The notes under the pieces: model-generated
Told to the model about the DNA's origin: nothing
What the model saw: the letters and a program-made list of their open reading frames with translations, nothing else
Database searches by the model: none
NCBI GenBank assembly: GCA_947561715.1
Contig: OX387197.1
Location: 3,849,001 to 3,913,000 of the forward strand
Source of the DNA: Ascidia mentula
Lineage: Eukaryota > Chordata > Ascidiacea > Phlebobranchia > Ascidiidae
Length of the DNA stretch: 64,000 bases
Direction: 5' to 3'
Shown here: positions 1 through 11,813 of the stretch, piece after piece
Layout: every line of letters starts with the position of its first letter
Numbering within the stretch: position 1 is the stretch's first letter
Translations under genes and position numbers: made by a program

Positions 1-36
1 ATAACGCGTTATATATACGGTCTATAAAAATTTTAG

Positions 37-2638
37 GTCATGTTGGTATAGCACTGCTCGCCAAAGCGGGCCAGTCAATCGCACAAGAATGCGCAAACAA
101 TCCTATCAGCTCAACAAACAACATGCGGGTCACGTCGGGCGGAAATTTGTGCAGATATATCCTACATCTAGCGACACCAAGTGATGTCGACCAGATGGAA
201 ACGATCCTTTATGAGTGTTTGGTTGAGGTTGACAGACTTGGTGTAAAGAGTGTCGCGCTGCCCACTGTTGGAGCAGGTAAATTATCATTAATATGCGACA
301 ACTAGATTTCTTATTGTATTTTTCCCTATATTTTCCCTCAGCCTAAAAAACGCTAACTATATATTTACTTCTGGCGGACAAATGTTGAAGATTGTGTTTA
401 TACATTCAGGTGGAATTGGTTTGTCAAGCACTCAAGCGGCCAAATGCCTTTCCTCAGCTCTTGACAACTTGCATTTGATTAATCTAGGCAGCCTACAAAG
501 AGTTGAAGTATTCGTGTACCAAGTTGAAATGCTTGGAGATTTCGAAAGAGAACTTGCCAGCCACATATCAGAGGGTAAGTTTGTAAATGTGTGTGCACAT
601 GATAAGTAAGAAGACTTACAAAACTTACGCTATAGCAACGCGATTGGCAGGAAAACGCAATCTTTAACACACACTTTTTACCTAATCACGAATTACTTAA
701 GACACTTGTTTTCACAACTACGTTTAGGCAAATTTGAGTTTAACGTGTAACATTTGTATCACAAATTTGCACCAACAGGTGGGAAAAAACAATTTCCTGG
801 GTCCTTAAATCTTGGTGGAGTTCGGATTTTGTTTTGTTCCACAATGAAGGAGGACGTTGACAAGGTATGGGACAATTCCGTATTTGTTAACTGACAAAAT
901 CATGCTACTGTTAGACAGGTATAGATACGCTAAAAGTTTTAAAAACAACTCCTATGGTTGTAGATGGCATAACACTGATCATCAGTCGGTATGTTCTCTG
1001 TTTGCACTCGCACAGGCCTTTCAAGCTGTACAGAAAGACATCGCAGAGATGAGTATCGAAAAATCTATTGATGAAACCACAATTGGACATCTGACCGACA
1101 TTGAACTCGAGGAACTTAAAAAGATTGGCAGAAGCAACGATGTTATAATTGAAAAAGCGTCAGACTCGTAAGGCCTTTCCCACATAAATTACTTTGTTTC
1201 GAATTTTCGTAATAATCAGGGCGTTTTCTTCACACAGAAAGATTACATTGCGCGGTTACAAAACAGATGTGTTGGAATGTTTTAACAAAGCAACAGCAAT
1301 CATATTGAAGTTTGAAAAAATCTTGCAACGTTCTCAATATGTGTCGTGGAAATACAAGAATGAAAGTGGAACACAAATTAAGTTTCCAGTTCAAGCCAAC
1401 TATGAACTTGAATCTGCATACCAGGTTTAAGCATAAAATGATTTTCTAGTCGGCCTTGTTCATTTCTGTGGCTCATAAGAAATTGACAATTTGTCGCATT
1501 GTAACAAATACAGCTTGAATTATTTAAATCCTTGCATAGGGGTACAAATCAATGTACATTTTCAGTTCCGGGTTATGTTGAAAGTTTTTGCTAACTTTTT
1601 TTGAACATATTATTTCAGATAAACAAAAAAGGGAAATCAAATGTAAAATTGGCCCCACAAAATGTTCAATATTCGGTTGATTTTTCAAAAATGGAAGCAT
1701 GTGAAGGATCCACGACATACAAAGTTGAAAGAACTATCCTGTCGCCTAAAGGTGACTAAAACAGTTTATATATCTTTGTTATATAAAACGTTATTAATTT
1801 TATGTTCGTTGGTCTCGAAGAGTTTCCGGAATCGTGGGACGACATGAACGGTGAAATGTTCAAAAAGGTTGAATTACTTCCATCTTGCGTTGAATATCAA
1901 CAGGTGCTTCAAAAATACAAAACAACATTAAACGTTGAACCAGTTAAAGTAAGTTTCGAAACCCCTTTAAAACCACTATGCTTCAACTTTAACTTGACTT
2001 TTTGCCAGTTTTTAATTCACCTTCCTAAATTTAATCTATACTGCATAAGCCTATTGTCGAAACGGACAGCGTAATGTCCAATAATCAACAACCAATACTT
2101 TCCTTAACAACATTTGCCATAAAATTTTAGTTGGAGCGAATACAAAATCCGACACTGTGGGATCAATTTTTATCTCAAAGAAGAAAGGTAGAGAAGAGAC
2201 TTAACAGCAAAGATGTTACTCGTCAACTTTTCCACGGCACTGACCCAAACACAAGCGAATCAATCATAAGGCATGGTTTTGATCGAAGTTACGCTGGTAG
2301 ACATGGTAATGTAGATGGTATACTGATTTGGGTTTTTTTACAATCGTTTTGTTTCCTGTCATTTAGCTACTTTCTACGGGAAAGGAGTTTATTTTGCGCG
2401 AGATGCCAGCTATTCACATACTTATTCAAGCAAGCACACACAAAAGAACAAGCGTATGTTTCTCACTGATGTCATAACCGGAGTTTTTTGCAAAGGAACA
2501 GAAGACGACTTCGTAATTCCCCAACAAGACGATGGAACGCCGTACGATTGTGTGGTGGAAAATACCAGCAATCCAACAATATTCGTGGTTTTTCGCGATG
2601 CGAGTGTCTATCCTGCTTACATGTTAACCTACAACTAA
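37..2638 (+). CDS. PARP14-like mono-ADP-ribosyltransferase, 5' part outside the window
   Basis: Nine exons can be joined in frame: 37-276, 410-574, 779-864, 1016-1167, 1238-1424, 1619-1751, 1821-1948, 2131-2305 and 2367-2638. The first two or three encode the end of a macrodomain (VTSGGNL, ALPTVGAG, GGIGLSS), which binds or removes ADP-ribose. Exons 5-6 encode a WWE domain (WKYKNESG, YELESAY, YSVDFSKM). The last three encode the ART catalytic domain. Its triad reads H (LFHGT), Y (YFARDASYS) and Ile where PARP1 has Glu988 (NPTIFVVF), so by family knowledge it should transfer single ADP-ribose units. Macro-WWE-ART order is that of vertebrate PARP14. Upstream macrodomains are presumably left of position 1. 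The stop is TAA at 2636-2638. Confidence 0.88.
668..778 (+). other. Intron of the PARP14-like gene
   Basis: Part of the intron at 575-778, between the exon ending at 574 and the one starting at 779. The short open frames seen here on either strand are not coding. Confidence 0.6.
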
Positions 2639-2667
2639 TCAAGTGTCTGTAATTTTTTCTTGTGTGA

Positions 2668-2673
2668 AATAAA
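2668..2673 (+). promoter_or_regulatory. Polyadenylation signal of the PARP14-like gene
   Basis: AATAAA lies 30 bases after the TAA stop and fits a very short 3' UTR. Confidence 0.6.
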
Positions 2674-3288
2674 CAAATTATTGGCAATAGTATTTTCGAC
2701 TGCATATTTTCCGGAAATAAAACTGCAAATAGAAAATTTTTGTTTGAGTACAACAGAACCAAATGTATTGTATCACTCGGGTACTGGAAGTCAAGCAAAG
2801 GTCATAACGAAAAATGCTACTATCACTAACGTAGTCTGTATCACAATGATATTGACATAAATATATACACGTTTTAATAAAATAGACATAAAAACAGGCG
2901 TCAAGCTTTCACTATTTAGGCGATATATCGATTTAACAATCAGATATTTTAATAGAAAGGAGTGAGGCCTTGGTAACTGTAACAACTAAGGAATCAGATT
3001 TACCGTTTATTTCTTTTTACAACAACACCAAAAAACCTTTACGCAAGACAAAGCAATCAATGGGAACAGAACAAGGAGAACGTTGATGGAATGTATTTCC
3101 ACATCATTATAAAACTAGAGGGATACGATTAGGGATAAGATTTTTTTGCCAAACTCTTTTAAATGGGAAACTCTCAGTTTTTGTTCTTATCGTCTTGAAA
3201 AACACGAAGCCAAATGTAGCGTTTGGGCGCAACATGTAAAAATATCCGAAAATTCCGAAACCACTTTGGTTTTATTCCCGATGTTAGT
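2674..3288. other. Intergenic, PARP14-like to CUB-ZP (tail to tail)
   Basis: AT-rich sequence between two convergent 3' ends. No gene or clear repeat was seen. Confidence 0.5.
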
Positions 3289-6200
3289 TCAATTGCTGAT
3301 CCACAAACCAACCAGCAACACCAGCAACACCAGCACAGAAGCGAACACCACAAGCGTTGGAAAGAAGAGAAAGTCATCACCAGGGAAAACTCCTCCAACC
3401 TTCTCACTCCCTATTCCTGGAAGTTGACTTGTATTTAGTTTTCGTCGATGTAGGGAAATACAAAGTTAATGCATTATCCAACGAACCGTCAAGATCCATG
3501 GTTTCTGGTTGAATGATGGTGATGGGACCAAATGAAACATGCTGGTGGTCGCTCTCATCATTCGACCGCTTCTTTCTATCTGAACATGTCTATAAACACG
3601 ACGTAATGTGAGTAATTCAGTTAACGGAGCTGATAATGTTGGGATAATATAATTCTGGTTACTATGCGCTGTGTTAAGAATAGATTTTCGTTTAACAGAT
3701 AATTTTTGAAATTGGCAACGTCAACCTTGCCCGGACAAGATCCCGTTGAATTTTCACAGATAATGATGTCACAATGAAGAAAGATGGTTTGCTGGTTGTC
3801 CGACACGTTGGTCCAAACAAAACTTTCCACTTTAAATGTAGCGCTGTTGGTCTGGTAATTTCGAATAACGACCTTTCTGTTAGGACCTTCACTTCCACTT
3901 GATGGCGCCTCGCATCTGCATTCGTTAACAACGCGAAATTTTTATTTTGGTTGTGGTGATTAGCCACATCAGTAAAGCGCCCAACCCATATACCAAGAAG
4001 ATCTCCATTCGTGGACCAAGGATATCCTGGTTTCATTTTAACGTAGCAAAGTGTCATTTTGAGTGCAAGTCGTTACCCGTTTTCTATGATAGAATAAGAT
4101 GGTTGGTGATCAGAATCTTCCACGCTGGTGGCCCAACAGTTCTCCGCCTAAAAATAATGGTTAAAGCTGGTTTCCTGATACGTCAAGAAAAACTACAGGT
4201 AGAGAACACGTGGCTTACTTGCACAATAAAGGCTGTGCCATTTAACGTTTCAGCTGGATTCATGTTTATTTCAGCAAATATGTAGTTGGGTACAAAGATC
4301 GGTGAGTTGTCACCCACTGGCACGCTGAAACCCTCATCGCTGTAGACGTCCAATGACATATCGAACTGACCAGTTACCACATCTTCTTGCACTTCTATCT
4401 CTCTTAAAAACGTATAAAAAAGAACATCCGAAAAATCCGACTAAACTTTTTCATACAATGATTAAAACCTATCGTAACAAGTTGGTGTCACTGGCATTAA
4501 GTCGGAGTCAATGAGGGCCTATATCTGCTACATTTATGGAAATGATTTAATTCCGTAATATCGGAACACAAGTTGGGGTAATTAATAGTGCCATCACTAT
4601 ATATAAGCATGGCGGTTGTTACACAACACTGCACGGGAAGTTACGTCTCATATCTACACGCAGTAATTCATAATTGTTTTATCGTACTGTACAGCTGGCT
4701 TGACAACCCCTGACGACAGAATGAGATTTGCTGCAACTTCACACGTTACGTTGATGCTGTGTGAGACGTAACGTTGAATTATTTGGGAAGAATCCATTGC
4801 TTTGGCGTTTCGAATGGTGAAGGTAAAAATCATCAGGTTGTCTCGGTTCTAACCAAAAATATTGTAATTGTAAAGCAAAATAACTATTATTATACAATAA
4901 GCTTGCTACACACAATAATTCATATAACGAAAGCAGAATTTCCAACATATCCTATCATAAGGAAATTTAGTTTGGAGAATGAGTTCTATGTGAAACCTTT
5001 AACGGGGCCACTTAGCGTAAAAAATCCACTCTTAAACAATTGAGCGCCAATACTGTCTGTACAAGTTAAGGAAAATATGTACTTGGGACACAAATTCGCA
5101 TCGTGAAATGTTGAAGTGGAAAATTGGAACTGCTGAATTAGTTTTGCATTCGGGATGGACGGAAGCAAGGTTGGGTTTTCGTTCAGGAGATATATAAAGC
5201 ACATCTCCATTTTCGTACGCCAATTTTTCAGGTTCCTCAATTCTATAAATCTTATGTTTACTTTTGGTCAAGTGGACACGTAACTTTACGCTGCTGTTGT
5301 ATCTAAACTACATGCAAATGTACTTTACCAACACCGTATGAAGATAACACTTAATATGAGGCTGATATCACAGTCTGTGTTCTATTCTTTACCGAACACA
5401 GGTCCGGATGTAATTGGTTCGAACAATGAGTCAGCGGTATTTAAGCACGCGTAAGTCGTATCCTTCCTTCAATTAAACTACATAGAAGACACGATTATAC
5501 CAGGACATTACCCAAGAAAGCATGTGAATTCGCCTCACTTGGGCATTTAATACTTATCAAATTCTTACTTGATGGAAACTTCTTCTTTGCACTCAATCGA
5601 AGCAAATCTATTTTCTAAAATATGTTGTCAAGATATTTGCTTTTGGTTGTTTTTACTTTAAAAACTACCTCGGTGCACATAATACTGAAAAATATAATGT
5701 ACAGCGGTTTAACACAAACTAACAGTTTGTTTTTTAATCTTAATCGTGCCTCTTTGTCATTAATCTTACTTATCGCCAGTTATCATTAAAGTAAACCCCG
5801 TGTATGGAAACCTTAGTCCCACGTAATGCAACCTTAAATAACGCAAACCTAACCTGCATTAGTTAGAAGTCGAAATCCACGAGTTCCTGTAGATAAATAG
5901 TTTGTCACAAACACGATGCTAATTTTTGTCCCTGTTGTATTGAAAACGAAAGGAGACAAATCTCCACTTGCTTTTAATGAGGGTTGTCCCAACTCATCCG
6001 AAGATATCTGCATTAAAGCACTTTTGTTATTTGAAACGTTGGAACTCGTTCCCTGTTATTGACTTACGAACAGTGCGTCAAATGATGAAAACGTAAAAAA
6101 ATCGGTAACGTTGAATATGAAGTTGTTGCGAGTACCGGTCGATAACTCCCATGCGCAGTACAAACTACTGTCGTAATTTCCAGGGTAATTTGGAGATGTA

Positions 6201-7226
6201 ATTTCGGCTGGGAAACTTGTAATATTTGTATGGTCGCAATTTGCTTCCACATCTAAAAGCAAAACATGTTGGAAAATGATTCGTCAACTAAATTATTTAT
6301 TATTTCCGTTACAAATACCACTGTACAACAAAGTGTTTATACCAGGGCATAGGTTCAAAGGCTTTTCGTTGTAACAAATCCAAATAACAAGTCATGGTAC
6401 GTTCGCAATGACTTTTTGTTACATGCATCAATGCATGTGGTAGTAGAATTTGTATCAATTAAATTTACGGTTTAATAAAAATGTGTTTATCGAACTTACA
6501 AAAACAAGCCCTTATCTGAATGTCTTGACCAGTTTCGTTTGTTTTACAATCATAATAGATTGAACCACTTGCGGAAACAATGGGTCCAGTACTTGAGCTG
6601 TCACCGGTTAGTCGGCCCAGTAGGTTAGTTTTTGAAGGAGTTTCAAAAATCTGGTAAAAAATACACACGTTTATTAACCTCATGCCAGTACGTAACTTGT
6701 GAGAAGTATTTGGAAAACAAAAAGGATTTGGAAAGATTTGATTACATTGTTATTCAGCATAAACCTTCCTGGTCTTGCAAGGTATATATCAGCGTTCCAC
6801 TATAACACCAGTGGATTTCCTGTTGTACTTACGTTGCAATAATCATTTTCTGCTAGAGAACCGTCCTTGATGAAAGCGTACACAGGATTATTTGCATCAT
6901 TTTCATATGACCAAAATACCGAAGAGCAAAAAGCATTAACTTGGGCGTTAACACATTGTGAGGTGCGATCGGCGCCAACTGAACAAGGGAAGGTGAATGA
7001 TCGACCTGAACCAATAAACAAACAGCGGGATTGTGTCAGACTTTATTACCAGGTTCAATAGGTGATCACATACAAGGACTATAAGTTTACGAGGGATATA
7101 ATTTTCTAGAATCTACATCTTTAACAAAAGTCTTTTATGTGTCAACAACATTGCAAATGATGAGTGCGTATACTCACATTTTCCAGTCAGTGTTAGCAAA
7201 CATACAGCATAGATGATCAAATTCAT
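3289..7226 (-). CDS. CUB and zona pellucida (ZP) domain type I membrane protein
   Basis: Exons on the minus strand, phases checked: 7226-7178, 7005-6833, 6650-6500, 6252-6068, 6007-5854, 5614-5569, 5302-5083, 4848 to about 4700, about 4403-4219, 4147-4077, 3891-3726, 3589-3487, 3416-3289. Exon 1 encodes a signal peptide (MNLIIYAVCLLTLTGK). A Cys-rich N-terminal region I do not recognise follows, then one CUB domain (ITSPNYPGNYDSS to RGFRLLT). The ZP module has ZP-N (HPEC...FHFNISRC), ZP-C with AENCWATS, and LHCDIIIC. Behind it come a furin-type site (DRKKRS), a hydrophobic patch (VSFGPITI) and a C-terminal TM helix (LVVFASVLVLLVLLVGLW). ZP proteins polymerise into extracellular matrices after furin cleavage; a vitelline coat or mucosal filament role is possible. 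The exon 8/9 junction is not exactly fixed. Confidence 0.85.
5404..5433 (-). promoter_or_regulatory. Intronic copy of the AP-1/CCAAT/ETS-like block
   Basis: It matches 7544-7573 at 27 of 30 positions by my count, with identical motif spacing. It lies in the intron between exon 6 (ending 5569) and exon 7 (starting 5302) of the CUB-ZP gene, just upstream of most of the ZP module. Confidence 0.4.
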
Positions 7227-7543
7227 TATTCTGCAACGTTTTTTCTGCAACAAATGGTATACAACAGGAACCAAATGCTATCTAACACCAAGTCGATAAG
7301 GATTAACTAAATTACTTTTCAGTAACAAGCGTTTCCTGTTTCGCAATAACTGTTGATCAACTGAAATTATGCAATGCAAAAACAGCAAAAACGTCAAAGT
7401 GGAGCAAACTGATCTGCTCCCGACTATACACAGTCATTGACTACACAACATGTAACTGCACCAAAACAATCCGGTGTTTGTAGTAGAGGTATAGCGTAAG
7501 ACGGTTAACACGGTATACGTTGCATTCAGTATCGAAAAATCGC

Positions 7544-7573
7544 CCGGATGTGATTGGTTTAAACAATGAGTCA
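7544..7573 (-). promoter_or_regulatory. Candidate promoter block: AP-1-, CCAAT- and ETS-like motifs
   Basis: Read on the minus strand it carries TGACTCA, CCAAT and CATCCGG in 30 bases, about 320 bases upstream of the CUB-ZP start codon. A near copy with identical spacing lies at 5404-5433. Motif identity comes from consensus matches only. Confidence 0.4.
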
Positions 7574-7579
7574 CCACGA

Positions 7580-9281
7580 TTTATAACACAATGGCGACAT
7601 GTTACTGATCCCTTCGGTTTAATGAAACCCCTGGCGAATATACGGATGCAAAACATTAATTCGTCATATCATAATTATTTTAAAGTTACTGCGGCTTTAT
7701 GGGACTTCAACAGTTTTTGAAGTTTTAAACGTTACTAAGAAATTCATCATGTTTAAAACCCTGACTCAAGTAGTTACTCCTTTCTCGCCCACGATCACTC
7801 GATGTCGCCCTTCAGCCAATGCAGTGTTAACGAGGCCTTGTTTTTGTGTAATTTCGTGAATGCGTACGCCAGAGATCGGCAACCACCGATCGCAGCATTC
7901 TTTACAAATTGTAGCATCTATATGTATAATCCGCTTATGCAATCATATGATACAGCAGGATGGTTTACGACAGAAGCACAATCGCTGACATATTTAAGTC
8001 AGTAACGCTGACCCATTTTTGGTCTATAGGCAGATGTATTGTAGTGTAAATCCCAAACGCAGTCGACGCGTCGCCGTTTTATAATTGACTTTTTATGTTA
8101 ACTTTTGTATGTAGATCCAGTGCGTCACCGACGCCCAATTCGGGAACCAATACCATAGCACCAGTGTAAGCCGTGCAACTGTACCGAAGCGAATTTATGT
8201 CCTTCTTTCTCTTTCTCTCAGCTTTAACATATGTGGGGTATTCCCCACCTAGGCAAATTAACGCGGTCGTTACAGGATCTCAAACACGTAATCCAGCACC
8301 GAAATATAGAAACTCAAGTAAAGAATTTTTTTCGTCCTGTTGGCGGTTCGGAGAGAGCGACTTTTTTGCGTGAGCCACCAGTGGCCAGTATATTTTTTGC
8401 TTTATTTTCTAATGAACTCGATAACAGCAATTCCATCATGCTGAGCAAGCCTCGTGATCAATCGGGGTATAAACAAATAAATATATAGAGTCGATCACGT
8501 TCTTACGATAACCCAACGCTTGCAAAGCAAAGGCAAAATGTCTTGAGACTAACCGTAATCATTCCAGCAACAAATTTTTATTCAAAACCAACACATTTTT
8601 AAAGTCATTACACATCATCCAATGCAGGTTTTATTCATTGGATAAGAGAAAAGCAACAAATATTGTGTTCCGCGGTTTTTTATCCTTTAATACTTTCACC
8701 TCTGTCAAATACACGACAATTCCGTACAAAACAAGACGTAGAGAAAAACAGAGAAAATACTGGAGAAAACATTGTGGTGAAAACATAAACGAACCTGAGG
8801 AAGCCTGGCTGAAAAGCAGGCGAAACGCCGGTGAATACAAGTTACGTTTTAATATGCCAGAAGAACAAGACTATTAAAATATAATATGCCAGGCAGCAAC
8901 ATTACATAAACGAAGAGCAACAACTGGCGAATGTAATCTGGACAAAGCGGTTGATGACATAACTTATGGAATGTCATAACATAGACTAAAGATGCATTCT
9001 CTCGCAGTATGGGAACATAACGGCAAAACGTTTACGACAGGCATTTAAACAACAGAAATATTGTTTTTCTCGCACGGAAATGAAAACACGTTAAAAAAGG
9101 ATTTCATTCAAAAAATATCACGTTCAAAGGAGTACTTGTTCACGGCGAGCATAACAAATGTGATTTGCTGAAAAATTCAGCATGAAAAGCGGTTAATGGG
9201 CAGTGGTTATTACACCACATATTCAAGCGTTATTAAGTATGTGCAGCGAGTGAGGTTAACGATTGTTCATAAAAAATTGAT
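7580..9281. other. Intergenic region with no convincing gene
   Basis: Short open frames occur but have neither recognisable domains nor splice context. The stretch around 8760-8840 (GAGGAAGCC ... CAGGCGAAACGCC) resembles the inverted Cys-loop-like centres of dispersed elements near 20540 and 23150, so it may be a repeat fragment. Confidence 0.4.
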
Positions 9282-11813
9282 TCAACCTATAGGACAAACG
9301 TCGTATACGTCGTTGGTGACGTTTCCTTTCAGTGTGAATTGTTCCTGCGTTACAGGTATGACGTAATCTTGCGGACAGTTGCATGTCCGATATATGACAT
9401 CGATCTCCGATGACGTAAGCACTCTTGGCCACATTGCGAAATTGGTGATGGTTCCGCTGAGAGAATAAACAGAAAAAAAAGTTTAAACGTTTTTGGGTAA
9501 GTATTAGAGCGAATGCGAGCTGCAGACAGGGCCTCATTAGTGTGGTGATAATGTGACTTACACCGAAAGACATCGTGATAGTTAACGCTGTTATGTTTAG
9601 CAGAGTGAAATCGCTTTCGTTTCCTATACAAAACCTTAAAATGTTTGTACAGAGAATTTGACACTTTGCAGCAAACAAACGTGTACACCAAGAGTAAAAT
9701 AGGACTTACTAAAATGCTTGGTTTCTGTCAAATCCTGTTATATTACGTCCATCCTGATCTTGGCCGAGAACCAAATACCCTCCAGCTGTCGTTGGTTTGT
9801 ACATCGTCTCTTTAACTTCGCTTTGTGTCCCATTGAAATAAACCCGAGTGGAATTGTGTGCAGTATCGAACCCTATGCAAAGGTGGTACTGCAATCCACA
9901 AAACATAAAGGTGAAGATGCGAGGACACTAAAATAAGTGAATTTTGAGACATAAAGCAAGGCTAGTTCTTGAGATAACCGAATTGGTTGCTTGCAAATTG
10001 CGAGCGTAAGTATGCCTTACATTTTTGTTAGATTCCATGTCCGCGGAAAATCGGTAACTCTTCTGGGCGACCATGACGAGTAAGGGATAAATCTTAACAA
10101 AATTCACAATCACAAGAATATTGTCAAGTGATCCTGGAACCGCATAACTGACAAATGTTTGCGAATGACTCAAAGTGAACAGGTTTATCCACATGCACAT
10201 CGTGGCCGCCGAAAAGCTTGGAACCTCTCCGCGATACAAGGCATAATCCTCGATCTGAAGGTCGCGGGGGAAAGTAAGGTTTGATGATGGACACCGTAAA
10301 CCTGAAAAAGCATTCTTTTCTTCTCTGTACATGTTTACTATTTTATTAGTTTAATTAATACATTGTGGCATTATGCTTTAAGGACACATAGTATATACAC
10401 CTGTTTCACATCTCTTGCCAGTGTAAGCGGAAGGACAGATACAGCCGAAATCACCCAGCAGGTCAACACAGGTTCCTCCATTTAGACAAGGGTTACCGTA
10501 GGCACACGCGTCAACATCTGATGAAAATAGATTAAAATCACACTATGCGTAATTGTATATGTCATTTTTGTGTGTGGGTTTGTGGCATTTTGTTTCAAAC
10601 TCGTTGAAAGTAAAATACAGCGTAACATGACTTACCGGATAAAGTGAACCAGGACAAGGCATTGCAGGATTTTTCCTTTTTTCCGTTTCTGCCGATAAAA
10701 ATGTTGCTTTCTTCCGTGTATTTGAAAACCGTTACTTCGCCTCCAGAAGCTAAAACGTGAAAATATTATTTTTTCTCCAGAGAAAATGTCAAAAATGACA
10801 ACAGGAATCAGTCTGTACAGGTCGGCGGATCTGTCTTTACGAATCAATGTATTACATTCCTGAGACCACAAAAGAAATAAAGTACGTTCAGCGCCAGTGT
10901 ATATGATCTTTATTTTATTCCTTCTCTTTACGACATGAATAGGTTTAAGCTGAGTATTTCTTTACCTGTTATTTTTCCCGCGTTGATCGCAGCCGAGCAT
11001 ATCGAACTATTCAAGTGGAACGCATTGTTTCCGCAGGAATACACTTGACCTTGACAACCAGGTGGACAAATGACCTTTGTGATTGTGTGTTGGGTGTTGC
11101 CGGTTGTCGAACAAGTCACTGTAAATAGATATCTATGGTCAGGGCCGTACTTTAACTAAACCAGTTGTTATTCATATGCAGATACTTACTTTCAAATGTG
11201 AAAGCTGTAGATTCCGATGGTTTACAAGCCTGACTTGCCACTCCATTTTGCGAAGATGAGGCAAATGAACCTTTCTCAAACGTTCGGAACACTCGTATGA
11301 ATCCTCCAGAATCTAATTAAACAAATTGTCCAAGACAGAGTTTCTGTTGTCAACATTTTTCTCCCTTATAAATGTACGTGATTGTAAATACCCCACAGGT
11401 TTCAAACTATTCATAACCCTCCATAAAAACTTGCAGGCATATGTCAGATAGCACCTACTCTTACCATCAATCAACTCTTCCTGTATTGCTGCCAAACACA
11501 CGGGGCCATCAGGGTAGACGCCTCTTCCACATAACGCCGGGTTTTGCTTCAAGCAGTTTGATGGACAGATTACTTCCGATATTGAGTGATTCAACATCGA
11601 AAACTCCGTCTCGCAAGTTACTGAATAAATCAAAACACACGATTTATGTAATTTGTTTTGTACAAATCGACATAAACGGTTATTTTCTAATTTTAGACAA
11701 AAATGTTAGCATTTAAAACAAATATGCCTTAAAAAAACATGAAATTACCAACCTTTGTGGGCAAGGAGAGGGTTAACCAAATAAAAACTAATTAAGAACA
11801 ACAGTTCGATCAT
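9282..11813 (-). CDS. Secreted LCCL-LCCL-EGF-pentraxin protein, 452 aa
   Basis: Nine exons with closed phases: 11813-11753, 11620-11465, 11312-11190, 11118-10966, 10749-10636, 10517-10401, 10301-10021, 9888-9710, 9456-9282 (1359 nt). Exon 1 is a signal peptide ([20 protein letters not shown]). Exons 2-3 and 4-5 are two LCCL-type modules: each starts with VTC or MTC, has EVICPSNC or [12 protein letters not shown], and ends with SGG(F/E)(I/V)xVF. Exon 6 is a Ca-binding-type EGF ([20 protein letters not shown]). Exons 7-9 form a pentraxin fold (LTFPR, MCMWINL, VFVSYA-like, [20 protein letters not shown]). No TM segment follows, so it should be secreted. LCCL plus EGF recalls the LPS-sensing Factor C, and pentraxins are soluble recognition proteins, so an innate-recognition role is a reasonable inference. 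Confidence 0.88.

Noticed and set aside
4986-5240. Frame with LNENPTLLPSIPNAKL as the CUB-ZP exon
   Set aside because: The other frame gives the ZP-N pattern (HPEC...FHFNISRC) and closes the phase on both sides, with exons 5614-5569 and 4848.
9256-9691. Two long minus-strand frames overlapping the last pentraxin exon
   Set aside because: They are in the wrong frame. The pentraxin C-terminus (NFAMWPRVL) reads in the third frame after splicing at 9456.
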